DNA of 64,000 bases from Phoenix dactylifera (GCF_009389715.1 NC_052405.1:7295194-7359193), one strand, 5' to 3'; positions 48,191-60,543 are shown, counted from the stretch's first letter. Notes: a model not told the origin generated them from the sequence alone. A program made the numbers and translations.

Positions 48191-51100
48191 ATGGGAGTCT
48201 GGAACTGGCCTTGGAGAGCACGATCATCTGGCTTCGGCTCATCCTCGACTGCTGAAGAGGTTACTGAAGGAATTGATGCCAGCCATCTCACCGCCATCGT
48301 CACAGGTTCATGAGATCATCAATTCCTTCTCCCTTCTATCATTAATAAATTGGAAATTCAGAACCCACTAAAGTAACCCAGGTGGAGCCCTTCCTCCGCA
48401 CGGCTCGCCAGCCTCTATGGCCAGCCGGCGTCCACCTCTAACTCTCTTTCTTCCTCTTCCTCTCCCTCCCTCCCTCCCTTGCTTGTGCTCTCTCTTTTTC
48501 TGTCTTTTGTTCTCCCCCTTCTTCGACAGTTTTTCGTTTCGGTTGCCGAAACTTTCCCGATCCGCCGCCAGTACAACTTAATATGCTTCGAACCATCTGG
48601 TTTGGGATAGTTCCACTGACCATTTGTTATCTGACTCTTCGTACCAAAAGAAGTGAGAGAGTGATGCTTGTCAACCATCCATTTTTAGCTGTTAGGTATT
48701 TTAAATGGCATAAATTAATTTTTCTGGAGGTTAGAGAGAAGCATTCTACTTTAGATATTCATGATTTTTATTTATTTATTTATTTATTTTTATTTTTTTG
48801 CTATGACATACACGAATACACCCAATAAAACTAGAAAACTTCATGAGTTATTGACTTACATATTCTTTACAACATTTGGGCACTATTATGTTAATAAGAT
48901 TAAATCACTAATTTATCGAAATTTAACAGTAGATTAAAATCCGCAAAAGATTAGAAAGTAAAAGCAGCATGGGTAAAGTCTAACCAACTTACCACTTAAA
49001 ATGCTGATCAACTATTTAAACAAACATGCAACCACTTTTCTTCCAAACAGTATTGTATTCTTTTCTTCAAAACCACATGGCATTTTCCTGCAACAACAAG
49101 AAGCAAACGCGCATCTGTTTGATGGCTTTGCATGAATTTATCGTAGGAGCAACAAATGGCATTGGAAAAGAGACAGCAAGGGTTCTAGCTTTAAGAGGAG
49201 CAAAGGTCATTATACTATCCCGAACCATGGAGAGCGGCATGAAGGTAAAAGAGAGCCTCCTTGAACAAAATCCAGATGCGAATCTCCATGTCATGGAGAT
49301 GGATCTCAGCTCCCTCAGCTCTGTCGACTCCTTTGCTCGTTCCTTCGATGCATCAAACAAACACCTAAACATCCTAATGTGAGTATGAAGTGACAATCTG
49401 TGAACAAGATATGCAAAAATTATAGCTCAAATGATTCCTTTTTCCGATTTTTTTTGATCTCATCTAGCTCTGGCGCTACTAATACCGACATTCTTTCAAC
49501 TTTGTGAAGCAACAATGCAGGCATAATGGCTTGTCCATTTCAACTTTCAAGAGATGGAATAGAGTTGCAGTTTGCTGCAAATCATCTTGGTATTACATTT
49601 CTTCTTCAACAAAATAATATAGTGTTCGATCCAATGGCTAGTTGTAAATTTCTTTCACTTGGCAAGTTCCAATGTGGACATAAACTTGCCTATATAATTT
49701 GAGAATGTTGTGAAGATTAAAACAGTAGAAGGTGACAAAATATTCTGATTCGCCGCAAAATGTAGGACATTTTTTACTGACAAATCTCCTGATTGGCAAA
49801 ATGCAAGCCACGGCCCAAGAAACGGGAATACAGGGAAGGATAGTTAATGTCTCATCAATTGCCCACAAAGGTGGCGATGAATCTTGGCTCGATCTTGACA
49901 AGCTCAATGACAAGTCAAGGTAGTCGGTAGCTTCTTGCACAGATGATCTAAACTGCAAAAATTGTTCAAGGAATACACAGACTAAATTCCGTTTATTTTT
50001 ACAGGTATAAAGCTTTTGGTGCATATTGTAACTCCAAACTAGCGAACATATTACACGCAAATGAGCTATCGAGGCGTTTCCAGGTCTGCATCATGATCAT
50101 TTGGTAAATTTTATAAATATGAAATTTTAGATGCCATGACTAAATGACTAGTATCCTAAGATATATTGTAATTCGGAACTTTGCAGTGTATATATGAAAA
50201 TTCTTAGCCACAAAATTTCCAGAGCAGCATCCACATGATTATAAAACTACTCATTTTACATGGCATTTTTCTTGTAATTATACTTCACCATGACGATATA
50301 AACTCACCAACCATTTTACATATCACCATCTAAGTTTTGGAAGTTCAGAGTGTCAAATTCAGAGTACCTTCTACTTGCACTTATCTGTTACTATCTCCAT
50401 TCCATGCCAACTTACGCTGAAGTTTGCATTCGGCGTAAGCTGATGCACATAAATTTTAATTCTACTTAGTCTTTAATAAAGAGACAATTAGAGAAACTCC
50501 ACCTAAGCATTCCCATCTAAGCCTATGCAACTGATTAAGAAGATCTTGATATGTTTGTACAGCCACTTGTGAAAAAAAAGAAGACAACGTTTCTTGTCTT
50601 TCAACTGTAGTACTGGATCTTGGAGGAAAGAAGGATTTGTTTAAAGACATATTTATTAGTTTGCTAGATAACTTGTATCCATGGCCTGAACGCTTGTCTC
50701 TGGAGTCTGTGGCAGGCCATACAGCCCAGACCCGCCGGCACACAACACCAATTTGAAGTGTCTGGAAATTTTTGTTTGATAAAGCTTTAAATGTGTTTAT
50801 ATTAATTTGTATCTGATGTCAATCAGGAAGAAGGATCTAATGTGATGGTCAATTCATTGCACCCAGGAGCCATATACACCAACTTACCTCGCCACCTCAA
50901 CTTTAAAGGTTTCCTCTTCTGCTTTGCATCTCTCTTTTGAAGTTCCTTTTGGGCCAGAAACTTAAAACAAAAAAAAACATATATTTCTGTCTGCAGTTGC
51001 ACTTACTCTAATATCTATTCTGGCAAAACCTTTTCTGAAGACCATACCTCAGGTATGTCAACAATTTGCAATAGTTTGTTTCTGTATCTCTTGAAAAATT

Positions 51101-51408
51101 GTCAACAGTTCAGCTCATTTCATTTCCAAACTGTTGAAAACCTCTGTTTTCAAGTATGCTGATATATATGCCATCTTCCTGGTATAGCATAAGAGAAAAA
51201 GTCTCACACTAAAGAGCACTCTACCCTGCAGGGAGCTGCGACTACCTGTTATTTAGGATTACATCCAAGTGCAGCAAACATAACTGGAAAATATTTTGCT
51301 GACTGCAATGTGGCAGAACCTTCTGAGAAAGCAAAAGATGGAGCCCTAGGCAAAAGGCTCTGGGAGTTCAGTCAAGAGCTACTTCTAAAGCAAAAGATGG
51401 AGCCCTAG
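48191..51408 (+). CDS. TIC32-like short-chain dehydrogenase, copy B (altered C terminus)
   Basis: Tandem paralogue of copy A with identical exon plan and phases: 48191-48305, 49147-49378, 49510-49589, 49766-49919, 50005-50083, 50827-50908, 50997-51052, 51232-51408; 324 residues. It keeps TGATNGIG (38-45), NNAGIM, NVSS and the catalytic YCNSK (Y201, K205), so the enzyme core looks whole. In the last exon a 59-bp tandem duplication (51331-51389 and 51390-51448, 57 of 59 identical) shifts the frame and ends the protein at TAG 51406-51408 with [10 protein letters not shown]. The frame that would match copy A (ELLLNRRSKPA) stops at 51468-51470. Only the last few residues differ, so it may still be functional. 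Exon 2 is unusually close to copy A. An inserted GC-rich repeat sits in intron 1. Confidence 0.88.
48370..48660. repeat. GC/CT-rich repeat-like insert in intron 1 of copy B
   Basis: Intron 1 of copy B contains 'cctccgcacggctcgccagcctctatggccagccgg', a CT-rich tract, and 'cccgatccgccgccagtac'. This is absent from copy A's intron 1. In reverse orientation it resembles the GC-rich, GA-bearing repeat in SHMT intron 1. Family and ends are uncertain. Confidence 0.3.
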
Positions 51409-51448
51409 GCAAAAGGCTCTGGGAGTTCAGTCAAGAGCTGCTTCTTAA
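51331..51448 (+). repeat. 59-bp tandem duplication in the last exon of copy B
   Basis: Units 51331-51389 and 51390-51448 differ at two positions. Fifty-nine is not a multiple of three, so the second unit is read in another frame. Confidence 0.95.
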
Positions 51449-51968
51449 TAGAAGAAGCAAGCCAGCATAACAAGCTTTCAGTGGATGTTCGAGATAAATG
51501 AGAAGTCCTACAAATGTGTCATCTCTCAGACTATTGACTAGTAACACAAATACTTTTTGATTGCCTCTACAAACTCTTGAGCCACATCAAGTTGACATTA
51601 ATTGATCTTTGCCTGGTGACATCTGACTCAAGCATTGGTTGAGTCTAAAATCCAAAGCCAAATGCAGGCTTATTTATGGGTGGCTTGAATCAATCGCCAT
51701 GCGAAGCACATGCACCATGATTGGGAACTAGTTGACTCAGAGCTGACTCACCCTTATACTAATTCCATACCATGACAAGAGAGATCAAGTTGGAAGATAC
51801 TAGTTATCTGCATGATAGCTCCTATGAAAGCGGCCATTATCCTGAGCATAAAAACTATTGATAGGTTTCAAGTCATTAGGACAGTAGAATTCTGAAATAT
51901 CACCAGGAAAGGAGTTCAGATCAGCTCTGACTTGTGAAATAAGTGATGCTTGATGACCATGGATGTCA

Positions 51969-52016
<48 letters not shown>

Positions 52017-53561
52017 TCCTTTTGTAACAAAAGATATACATAATACTACATTTGGTTTCCATTACCTGTTCAATCATCCACCGTCAATCAGTAAATTCCA
52101 CAATATGGACAGAGATGAGTGAATATCTTGATTTTTCTATTTATTTCGCATGTGCAGATTAAACTGTTCAGACCTTCCCTTTGCTCAAGGCATGCTGAAC
52201 CTGGCATGCAAACCTGTGGAAAGACGCATTTTGTATACAAGGCTTGCGAGGCCTCAGCTGGTACCCTTGATGGCCCCTCATAAAATGTCAGGGTGGACAT
52301 ACTTGAAACATATTGCCATAAGTGGTAGGCAGTCCAGGTTAAAGACTCAAGCTATCCAATGGAAAAGAAAGCATTTGGAATGATCCACGCAGACACAACA
52401 ATTATGAAGACATGATCAGTTGTACATCGCAACTATAATTCCAAACTGATAAATCCAGCTATCTCAAAACTATACAGGATGAGACTTCCAACATCAGCAA
52501 TTCTCAAACTTTGCAACAAAATCTGACCCTATCTCATACACATGCAAGAATTAAGAGTGATGAAGAAGTAAAAAAGGGCACATGTAGCAAGGACAGCCTC
52601 CATAACACAGGCATCACAAACTCGCCCCAAATCACATCAGCTGATCAGCATGTACAATAGATGCTCATCAACATGCTGGCCATCTTCTTAGTGTTAGGCT
52701 GTGTAAATTGCTGCTGTGTGATAACTTCCTCATAAATGACATTACTTCAATGACAAGATTTCGGTAAACATGATGATAGTTGGTTTTGGTTCCACCGTAT
52801 ATACAGGAGAAATGAAACCTGTCAGAAAAGTAAAAGGCACCTCTAAATTCTAATCATCATATTTTCTTGGGCTTCAAACTAATCTGGCTATGCTAGAATT
52901 AACTGCAAGTGGTTTAATGACACTTCACCAATTATCCAGTACCAGTACTGGAGTAGGATCAGAATTACTGACGTACATTATGGAAAAACTCATGTGGGAA
53001 TCTTATATTTTGGTCCTCTTACTGCTGTGGTCATGCAGCTACAGAGCGCTGCCAGCAGGTGGCAGCAAACTTGATTTGAACCAGCTAATCCTGCACAAAA
53101 TTAGGAAATGATAAGAACCACTACAGTACTAATAAAAAGCCTATACAGAACCACATCAAGAGTTAACCAAACTACATCACTATGACAATCAATTATTGCC
53201 TGTTTAGTCGGATATCAGCTGAATCTTTTCCCTAACTTACAATATGCAAATCACTTTTAAGGGATATGGCTTACATATGCTTAGCCTTTCACTTTTCTAG
53301 GTACGACCTGCCCTAAAAATAATACTAAGATCTAACATAATACTGAGCACATACTTCCATGGGTAAATAACCACAAACGAAGAACAAATATAAAATAAAC
53401 ATGCTACAACTAAATAGCCATCTGATTTAATCGAGTGCCCCTATGAAATGTCTGCTAACACCGATCAGCAACAAGAAAATCCCACACTAGGTTCACATTG
53501 TTAGTGGTTTTAGATTTAGAAAATGCAAGATATAGAATTTGTACTGTCAGTTCAAAATTAC
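51409..53561. other. Intergenic: copy B 3' end and FRS-A 3' region
   Basis: Convergent 3' ends of copy B (+) and FRS-A (-). A (TA)n microsatellite lies at 51971-52014. No gene is supported; part of 52000-53560 may be FRS-A 3' untranslated sequence with an intron (see the donor just after the FRS-A stop). Confidence 0.5.
51971..52014. repeat. (TA)n microsatellite
   Basis: About 22 uninterrupted TA units. Confidence 0.95.
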
Positions 53562-56081
53562 CTAACCAGCTTCAAGTCCTTGAGGTGGTTTTGTTTGCAG
53601 TATTTTGTATACTTGGTCCATAAGCTGGTCTGACAAGCTCTCAATAAATGTGTATGACTCCACAGTTTCTGCAGCTCTTACCGCAATCTTATTGAAAATG
53701 CAACACAAAGAGCTATAACGCTTTGCACGAGTTGACTTGGTGCCACCATCAACTGCAACTTCATGATTAGCTCTTCGGTTCACAACCTTGGCATCTTTTC
53801 TCCACCTCTTCAATATGTATCCTGGCGGGAGCTCTTTAATGTTTATAATATCTAGTGTTTTCAGTACATGACGACACTGAATCCCAACAAACTCAAATTT
53901 CTTACAGCTGCACATAACCATACCATTTGATGAGTCATATCTTACAGTATATCGTTTTGGGTTATCCTCAACAGTAACCTTAAACTCAAATGTAGTTCCA
54001 ACCTGACCACAACCATACACCAGACAGTCCATGGACAGTTCGAATTCCCTTTGGAATATTTTAAATACTTCCGGTGTGTATGCATTTGCAGCCTGCCTCA
54101 ACATCCGTGAAGATAGCATCATTTGAATATTTTGATGTGCATGAATATCAGCTTGCAATTCTGCTTGTCGTCTCTCAAAAACCATTTCATCATAATGCCT
54201 GAAGAAGTCTGAGAGATCTCGTTCAGCGTCCAAGAGTTCTTTCAGCATATTGTTCATGCTCTCTTTAATTAGTGCTGTCTTCATGTCTGCACAAAATATC
54301 TGTCGTCCATATGCCAGAGCCCATTTTTCCCTATCTTCATATAGCTGAGCTAACCACGCATTGCTATGGAGATCATAATTTTCTAACATTGTTTTCCATC
54401 CCAATAGGAACTCCTCTTCATCCTCATAGTCATAAAGACATTTGCTGAAATCTCTTGTGAAAGTTACAGAACCTTGAAAGACAAAATTTAGGTGTTTTGT
54501 AGCATTATTATACATGTGCCACACACAAAGGCGATGAGTTGTACCTGGCCACGCTGCAGCTATTGCATTGCTCATTGCCACAGATCGATCTGTCAGAATT
54601 ACCTTCGGTTGCTTTCCAGACATTGCTGTCTTGAATGTTTCAAACAACCACTTGAAAGATTCTTCAGTTTCGTCATACAGAAAAGCTGCACCAAAGATAA
54701 TGGCTTGTTTATGATGATTCACACCTATGAATTGGGAGAATGGCCTGCCATAGTTGCTTGTTTTATATGTCGTGTCAAAGCATAGTGCATCACCAAAGTG
54801 TTCAAAGTCCACCATAGACTTGGCATCTGCCCAGAAAATGTTTGTTACTCGGTCATCAAGATCCAGCTGCAATGCATAGTAGAAGGACGGGTCTGCAACC
54901 TGTTTTTCATGTACATATTGCATCACAGCTCCTGCATCTCCCAGCTTCATAGCATTCATTCGCTTTGATGGTATATAATTTTTATAACCTGAAGAAAGAA
55001 AAGCGGGAATTTGACAACTTTTGTCTTGTTCATCCATCTGTTCTTTACTAGGCTCTGGTGCTGCCTTCAACTCTTCTGCCAAATCGATTAGATCAACCTG
55101 AGTGGCAATCAACCCTCTTCGCCATCGCCACCTAAACAAGTGAGCTTTTGACGGGATTACAAGGGCATGGTTATGCTTTGGCTCAAACTCAGTCACACAA
55201 TATCGACCATTCTTTGTAATCTTGATTGTCATTGATGCAAGGCAACCGGTTCTCTCATATGGCTTGGGACATCTCCCATGCTGCTCATTATGCTTTCTAC
55301 GAAAACCCTCCTTATGGCAAACATACATCCTCGAATATATAACGCCTGAGGCTCTTCGTTTCACAAGATGTTTCCGAACACTGAATCCAATTCCTGTAGC
55401 ATAGTTGATGTAGAACTGGTAGGCCGCCTCATCATCCTCAAACTCCATACCGATTTTTGGCACCCAACTCTCGTTCACAGCTGCACCACCCATGGGATGA
55501 CAGAAAGAAGGGCTATCAGCTCGACTCTCCGGTATACCCTGCTGCACATATCTCATCACAGCTCCCATACCACCCAGCTTCGTAGCATTCAAAGACTTCG
55601 ATGGTATATAATTCCTAAGACTTGGCCGAACTATAACCTGTTTACCAACATTTTTATGGGCATCGTTTGGCACTGTTCCTGAATCAACCGCCACATCAGG
55701 CATAGCAGTTAGAACATTCACTGCGAGCTCATGGTTATGCTTCGGCTCGAATTCACTGACCCGAAATCTACCATCATTCATGATTCTCACTGTCATGTGT
55801 GCTTGACATCCAGTTCTTGCATCCGGCCGTGGCCTCTTCCCCTGCTTGGCAGTTCGGGAGAACCCTTCTTTGTAGCAGGAGAACACCCTCGAGTACACAA
55901 GCCCGGAGGACCTTCGTTTCACCAAATGCTTCCTGACCCCAAACCCCACTTCCTTCCCATAAAGACAGTAGAACCGATAGGCCTTCTCATCACTCTCGAA
56001 CACCATATCGATCTTCGGGACCCAGCTCTCGTCAGAGGAATTCCCAACAGAAGAAACCGGCTGCTCTACCAGTTCCGACAT
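53562..56081 (-). CDS. FAR1-related protein FRS-A with two FAR1 domains
   Basis: An 839-residue, single-coding-exon member of the FHY3/FAR1 family, host transcription regulators derived from MULE transposases. Domains: first FAR1 DNA-binding domain about 20-120 (C69, C92, H115, H117); second about 206-308 (C255, C280, H303, H305); MULE transposase domain about 415-535 with acidic residues D436 (CFDTTYKT) and D498 (ILTDRS); SWIM zinc finger C724, C726, C736, H738; conserved C-terminal region. FAR1 and FHY3 activate phytochrome A signalling and many other genes; the target of this member is unknown. The linker motif NYIPSK also occurs twice (158-163, 368-373), so the internal duplication covers more than the DNA-binding domain. 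ATG at 56081 directly follows a 5' leader intron acceptor (56093/56092). No terminal inverted repeats were seen, so it is treated as a host gene. Confidence 0.92.
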   Translation of the reverse strand: MSELVEQPVSSVGNSSDESWVPKIDMVFESDEKAYRFYCLYGKEVGFGVRKHLVKRRSSGLVYSRVFSCYKEGFSRTAKQGKRPRPDARTGCQAHMTVRIMNDGRFRVSEFEPKHNHELAVNVLTAMPDVAVDSGTVPNDAHKNVGKQVIVRPSLRNYIPSKSLNATKLGGMGAVMRYVQQGIPESRADSPSFCHPMGGAAVNESWVPKIGMEFEDDEAAYQFYINYATGIGFSVRKHLVKRRASGVIYSRMYVCHKEGFRRKHNEQHGRCPKPYERTGCLASMTIKITKNGRYCVTEFEPKHNHALVIPSKAHLFRWRWRRGLIATQVDLIDLAEELKAAPEPSKEQMDEQDKSCQIPAFLSSGYKNYIPSKRMNAMKLGDAGAVMQYVHEKQVADPSFYYALQLDLDDRVTNIFWADAKSMVDFEHFGDALCFDTTYKTSNYGRPFSQFIGVNHHKQAIIFGAAFLYDETEESFKWLFETFKTAMSGKQPKVILTDRSVAMSNAIAAAWPGTTHRLCVWHMYNNATKHLNFVFQGSVTFTRDFSKCLYDYEDEEEFLLGWKTMLENYDLHSNAWLAQLYEDREKWALAYGRQIFCADMKTALIKESMNNMLKELLDAERDLSDFFRHYDEMVFERRQAELQADIHAHQNIQMMLSSRMLRQAANAYTPEVFKIFQREFELSMDCLVYGCGQVGTTFEFKVTVEDNPKRYTVRYDSSNGMVMCSCKKFEFVGIQCRHVLKTLDIINIKELPPGYILKRWRKDAKVVNRRANHEVAVDGGTKSTRAKRYSSLCCIFNKIAVRAAETVESYTFIESLSDQLMDQVYKILQTKPPQGLEAG

Positions 56082-56091
56082 TTTTCACCCA

Positions 56092-56590
56092 CTGCAAGCA
56101 ACTTTCCTGATTCCAAACCACCCCCCCACCAAAAAAAAAAGAAGATCTTTTAAAGATCAAATTCGCTTTCAGGCACCTTCCAGCAAAGCACCCTGTTGCC
56201 CTGTCAATTCCGACAATTTCTATCCCATTCCAACCAACTTTCTTGATCCAAACACCTCCAAAAAACGATCTTTTGAAAAACCAAACTCGCTTTCACGATC
56301 AAAGAGCAGTAGAAATCTATAATGGCTACAGAGATTCAGATGAAAACAGCCTAACTTCGAGCTATGGTTCCTCTTTGACGAGGGATAGCAGGAAAAAGAC
56401 TAACCTAAAGAAAAAGAACAAGAAAGTCTCAGTTCTGACCCCGCCCGGGGCTAAAAAATCTCAGAATTTTCAAGAAAAAATAATTTATATCGAATTGGAA
56501 GCAAACTCACCTAGCTCTTCTCCTTCTTCTCCTTCTTTTTTTCTTCTCAGCTATCAACCGCGAGAGAACGAGAGTAAGCGAGTGAGCGAG

Positions 56591-56648
<58 letters not shown>

Positions 56649-56738
56649 TGGGAAAATCTCAGCTCTGACCGCCCGTGGCTAAAAACGCTCAGAATTTCAA
56701 GAAAGATATAATTTATATTTCATTGGAAGCAAACTCAC
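56092..56738 (-). other. FRS-A 5' leader intron with duplicated first-exon region
   Basis: On the minus strand, acceptor TTGCTTGCAG ends at 56092 and the exon resumes at 56091, ten bases before the ATG. Two donors of the form GAGCTAG|GTGAGTTTGC lie at 56511|56510 and 56739|56738, inside two copies of a ~215-bp segment (about 56425-56640 and 56650-56800). Each copy carries 'gaattt(t)caagaaa', 'ataatttatat' and 'attggaagcaaactcacctagctct'. Either could give the 5' leader exon. The splice reading is inference from consensus. Confidence 0.6.
56593..56643. repeat. (GA)n microsatellite in the FRS-A leader region
   Basis: About 25 GA units. A shorter GA run lies at 56790-56813 at the matching place of the second duplicate segment. 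Confidence 0.95.
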
Positions 56739-56799
56739 CTAGCTCTGTTGCCCTTCTCCTTCTTCTTCTCGGCTATCAACAGCGAGCGAGCGAGAAAGA

Positions 56800-58671
56800 G
56801 AGAGAGAGAGAGAGGCGAACGAAGGGGGAGAAAGCGAGGGAGAGAAGGAGGGGGGAATCGGACGAGGGTGAGGTCCGACCCTGGTTGGACGGCTTCGACG
56901 GAGGAAAAGAGGCGGAAAGCAGCGGGGTAGGAGGGGTGAAGGGAGAAGGTTAAGTCCGACCTCTCTAGATATGCGACGCGTGTCCAAATCCGACAGCGGA
57001 CGCGAGGAGACTTTTCAATTCAGTTTTCCTCCCAGTCGACTGCAGGGCGACAGGTGGCGAGCAGAGAGAAACGGAATCGGCTGCCCGTTCTCCCAGAAAC
57101 GGGGTGGATGCGACCAGTCCCACCGTCAATGAGTGCCACGTAATCCCTCCTAGAGGATGGTTCGATAATTTCCACGTAAGCAACAGCCATACGTGGCCCT
57201 TCCACGTAAGCCTTGCCCTTCGCAATTCGGTAATTGTTTTTTGTGTAGTTTTAACCCTGTTTTTTTTTTTTTTTGGCTGAGAGGAGGGAGAGAAAATAAG
57301 ATAATAAAATAACAAAAATTATGCTTACGAGATTGATTACATCAATTTTTGTTTAACTGTATTTTAAAATAATTTTTAGATAGTAAATTTTTATTCTTAA
57401 AAAATAAACATAACAATATCCTCTTATGAAATTACTTTAGGATGGCTTATTTTGTCGTAAAACTATTTGGTAAGTCTTATATTTGGCTATCATTCTCTAG
57501 AAAATAAGGTGTGACTACAAATGTTACCATCCACATACATTAATCTTTATTTTGAGAGATCACTAGGTTCGGTGCAACCTTATTAAGGTTCGAGGGCTCA
57601 TAAAGAAAGGAGAGCTTGATGAATTGCTATGAGATTTTCTTATGTGATAAAGATCATCTAACATAATTAGCATATAATAGCAGGGGAGAGGGAGAATCAA
57701 CTCGAGCTCAATTTTGTGATTCTCGAAGTGCTGCACTCTTCGCAACATGCTCTCAAGATGTTCAAAGCATGTAGCATGGATGTGATCTCTCGTTAACTTT
57801 TTATACCATCCTAGATTTAAGTACAAAATATGCAGGGGTCTAATAGGTATATGTAAGATTCAGGGTTCACTCTAAATAAATATAAATCAAGCATTCAATA
57901 ATATGTCTATCTTGATTTCTTTCAATTAAAGCTTACCTCATACTTAAACCCTAAAGCTAAATCAATATGTATTGTTCTACTAAAAAATATTTGCGTCATT
58001 GTTACCTTGCAAAATCAATAACTAAGTAGATTTTCCATACACAAATGATATCATCTCAGTAGAGGAAAAATGCCTACTAGGTTCGACTCCAAATGGCATG
58101 GACCCTTGAGGGTTGGGATGGATATAAAGTATAAGATAACAATTAGCCTTTCTTAATCTCAAAAAAAAAAAAAAAAAACAAACAGTTCTAATGTCTTCTC
58201 ATTCTTTAAGAGATTTCCAAAAAGAACATCATTTTCATTTTGGAAAAAGAAAAAACAAGGTAATTGCTCTAACTTAAATTTTGGATCATTGTCCTCCTAC
58301 CCTCCAACGAATGCACATTAAATGGACGTTTTACATATAAAAACGCTCTTATAGCAGTAATTGAGACTAGGGAGGTAATGGTCTTTATAGAGTCCAAACA
58401 AACTATTTCAGAAAGGGGGCAAAAAGGCGATGTGTTCTTGGCAAAATCTAGAGAGCTATCAACCCATAATAACAACAACAAAAGAAATCTTTACTTGAAT
58501 AACATAATAACCTCCACAATTATCTCAAATGCATCCCAAGGAGACTCAAAAAAGTATCCCAGCAGCAATAAATTTGCTCCCGATAGCATGCAAAATTGCC
58601 CTAAAAATGTCAAACATAAAAGAAACCTTTGATAATCATATAAGCTCTCTTTCTCTCTCTATCTGTGCACG

Positions 58672-58738
<67 letters not shown>

Positions 58739-60543
58739 ATATATATTTGTGTGTGTGTGTGTACATGTAGCAACTTCTATGTTGCAAACAGAAGTACATT
58801 CATCGACATCTAAACAAACTATAGTCATTTGAGATAACTGCCTGCAAAAATCGACTTCTATACAGTACTGGGATGGTGAGTATTATTATAGTTCATACTA
58901 GTTCTTGGGTATTCATATTAAACAAAAAAAAATAGCATCGCCCCAGAAATAGTTCACTGAATTCTTCTCTTAAGTGAGAGAAACCATACAACTCAAATGC
59001 TATGATCATAGGGCACCCTCCATCCTTAAGGCATGTACTTGAGAGAAGTTCAAGGTACAAACCTAGAGGTGGGTGTTTCGAGCGTGCTTAACAAGAAGAT
59101 AAAATCACACAAAAGAGCAAGCCATCTTTGACACTCTTAAACTGTGTGAACCAGCTTCACATCTCTCAAAGCCATGTGTATCCAGCAGCAGCCAAGTGCT
59201 ACATAAATAAAAAACACTAAAAACATGACACCACAGAGGAATCCAGTCGGTTGCTGCAATGTTCATGTCTTGATGACACTTTCAGACATAACTCTATGCT
59301 TGTTGTGCCTCTCACGCTACACTTCGAACTGTAATAGGCAGCATGAAGCTGGTTAAATACCGAACAATAACCAACTCGTAGCACAACTGTGAATGCAAAT
59401 ATGAAACAAAACAAACAAAATAGGTCGATGACATACTATAAATTTCTAATTACAGAACATTGAGGCTGGGACCATAATTGATGACACTAGCTTGAGTCCT
59501 CTCAACCTTGTAGACTGAAGGTATAAAATCATGTTATTCAAGATCAAACATGAAACAACTCCAGTCAACGGATATGCAAGAAAACAGACTAGAATCTTCA
59601 TGCATGTTCTCTGAAGAGGAATAGGAGCTATTTACGATGAAGAAAGACTATTATAATGTAAACACCAAAAATTGCACCTAAGCAAGCAAGCACCCTGACC
59701 TATTTTTACCATTTCCCTACATGTTATTCATAAATTTGCAATTACATCTGAAGCTGTCAGGTGCATTAACTTCCCCCACAAGCATGTCACTGATGTCGCA
59801 TGGAATGAAAATGTTATACACTTGAGATTCACTTGAGACCTATCATCTAACTGCTTTAAGTTTTTCATGACTGTGAAAATTAGGAAGCAAAAGTAACCAT
59901 CCAATTAAGGGAAAGGATACATCAAAACATCACATGGCACTTAATTTTCAACCAAAAAATTGAATAGGCTTTGTTAATATCAATCATAAATAAATTTTAA
60001 AAAAAAGAGCAGTAAAGCAATTCCTAGCAGTATATCTCAACCAAATGGCCTTATATTATTAGAACAAACACAGAATAAATTTCACATCAGAATTTGAAGT
60101 TTACGATCCCCTTGTCAATGCTCCAGTGGTCCAAAAGCAAGCTTTGCTGTCATAAGTCCAGAGAACATGCGGCAAGCAGAGCCCTGCAGATCATATAGCA
60201 CATCATCAATAATAATGTGGCATTACCTTTATTCTTATATAGGAATCAAGCTTTCCACCATGTAAGCTTTTAGAATATGCCTTTGCCGCCCAACTATTCT
60301 AAGTACAGTCTAGCATGAGTATAATGAAGCAATCACCAAAACCGTGTAGCTATTTAACATAATATCATTCCAATAAACATGTGTCCACTGAGAAGATAAC
60401 TTCCTGGATATATACTGACATCAAACAGTTGCTGATTTTACAGTGAACTGATGACTCCTGCATTATAACTAGATTAATATCAATCTCAACTTACCAATGT
60501 CTAAACTTAGGTCCTTCTCAATTGGAGCTAAGAGTAATATTAC
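56800..60543. other. Intergenic between the two FRS genes
   Basis: FRS-A promoter at the left, then about 3 kb of AT-rich DNA without a supported gene. Poly-T (57260-57275), poly-A (58160-58177) and a long (TA)n-(GT)n microsatellite (58674-58762) are seen. The right part (about 59000-60543) is probably 3' untranslated sequence and intron of FRS-B. Confidence 0.5.
58674..58762. repeat. (TA)n(GT)n compound microsatellite
   Basis: More than 30 TA units, one phase break near 58729, then about eight GT units. Confidence 0.95.
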
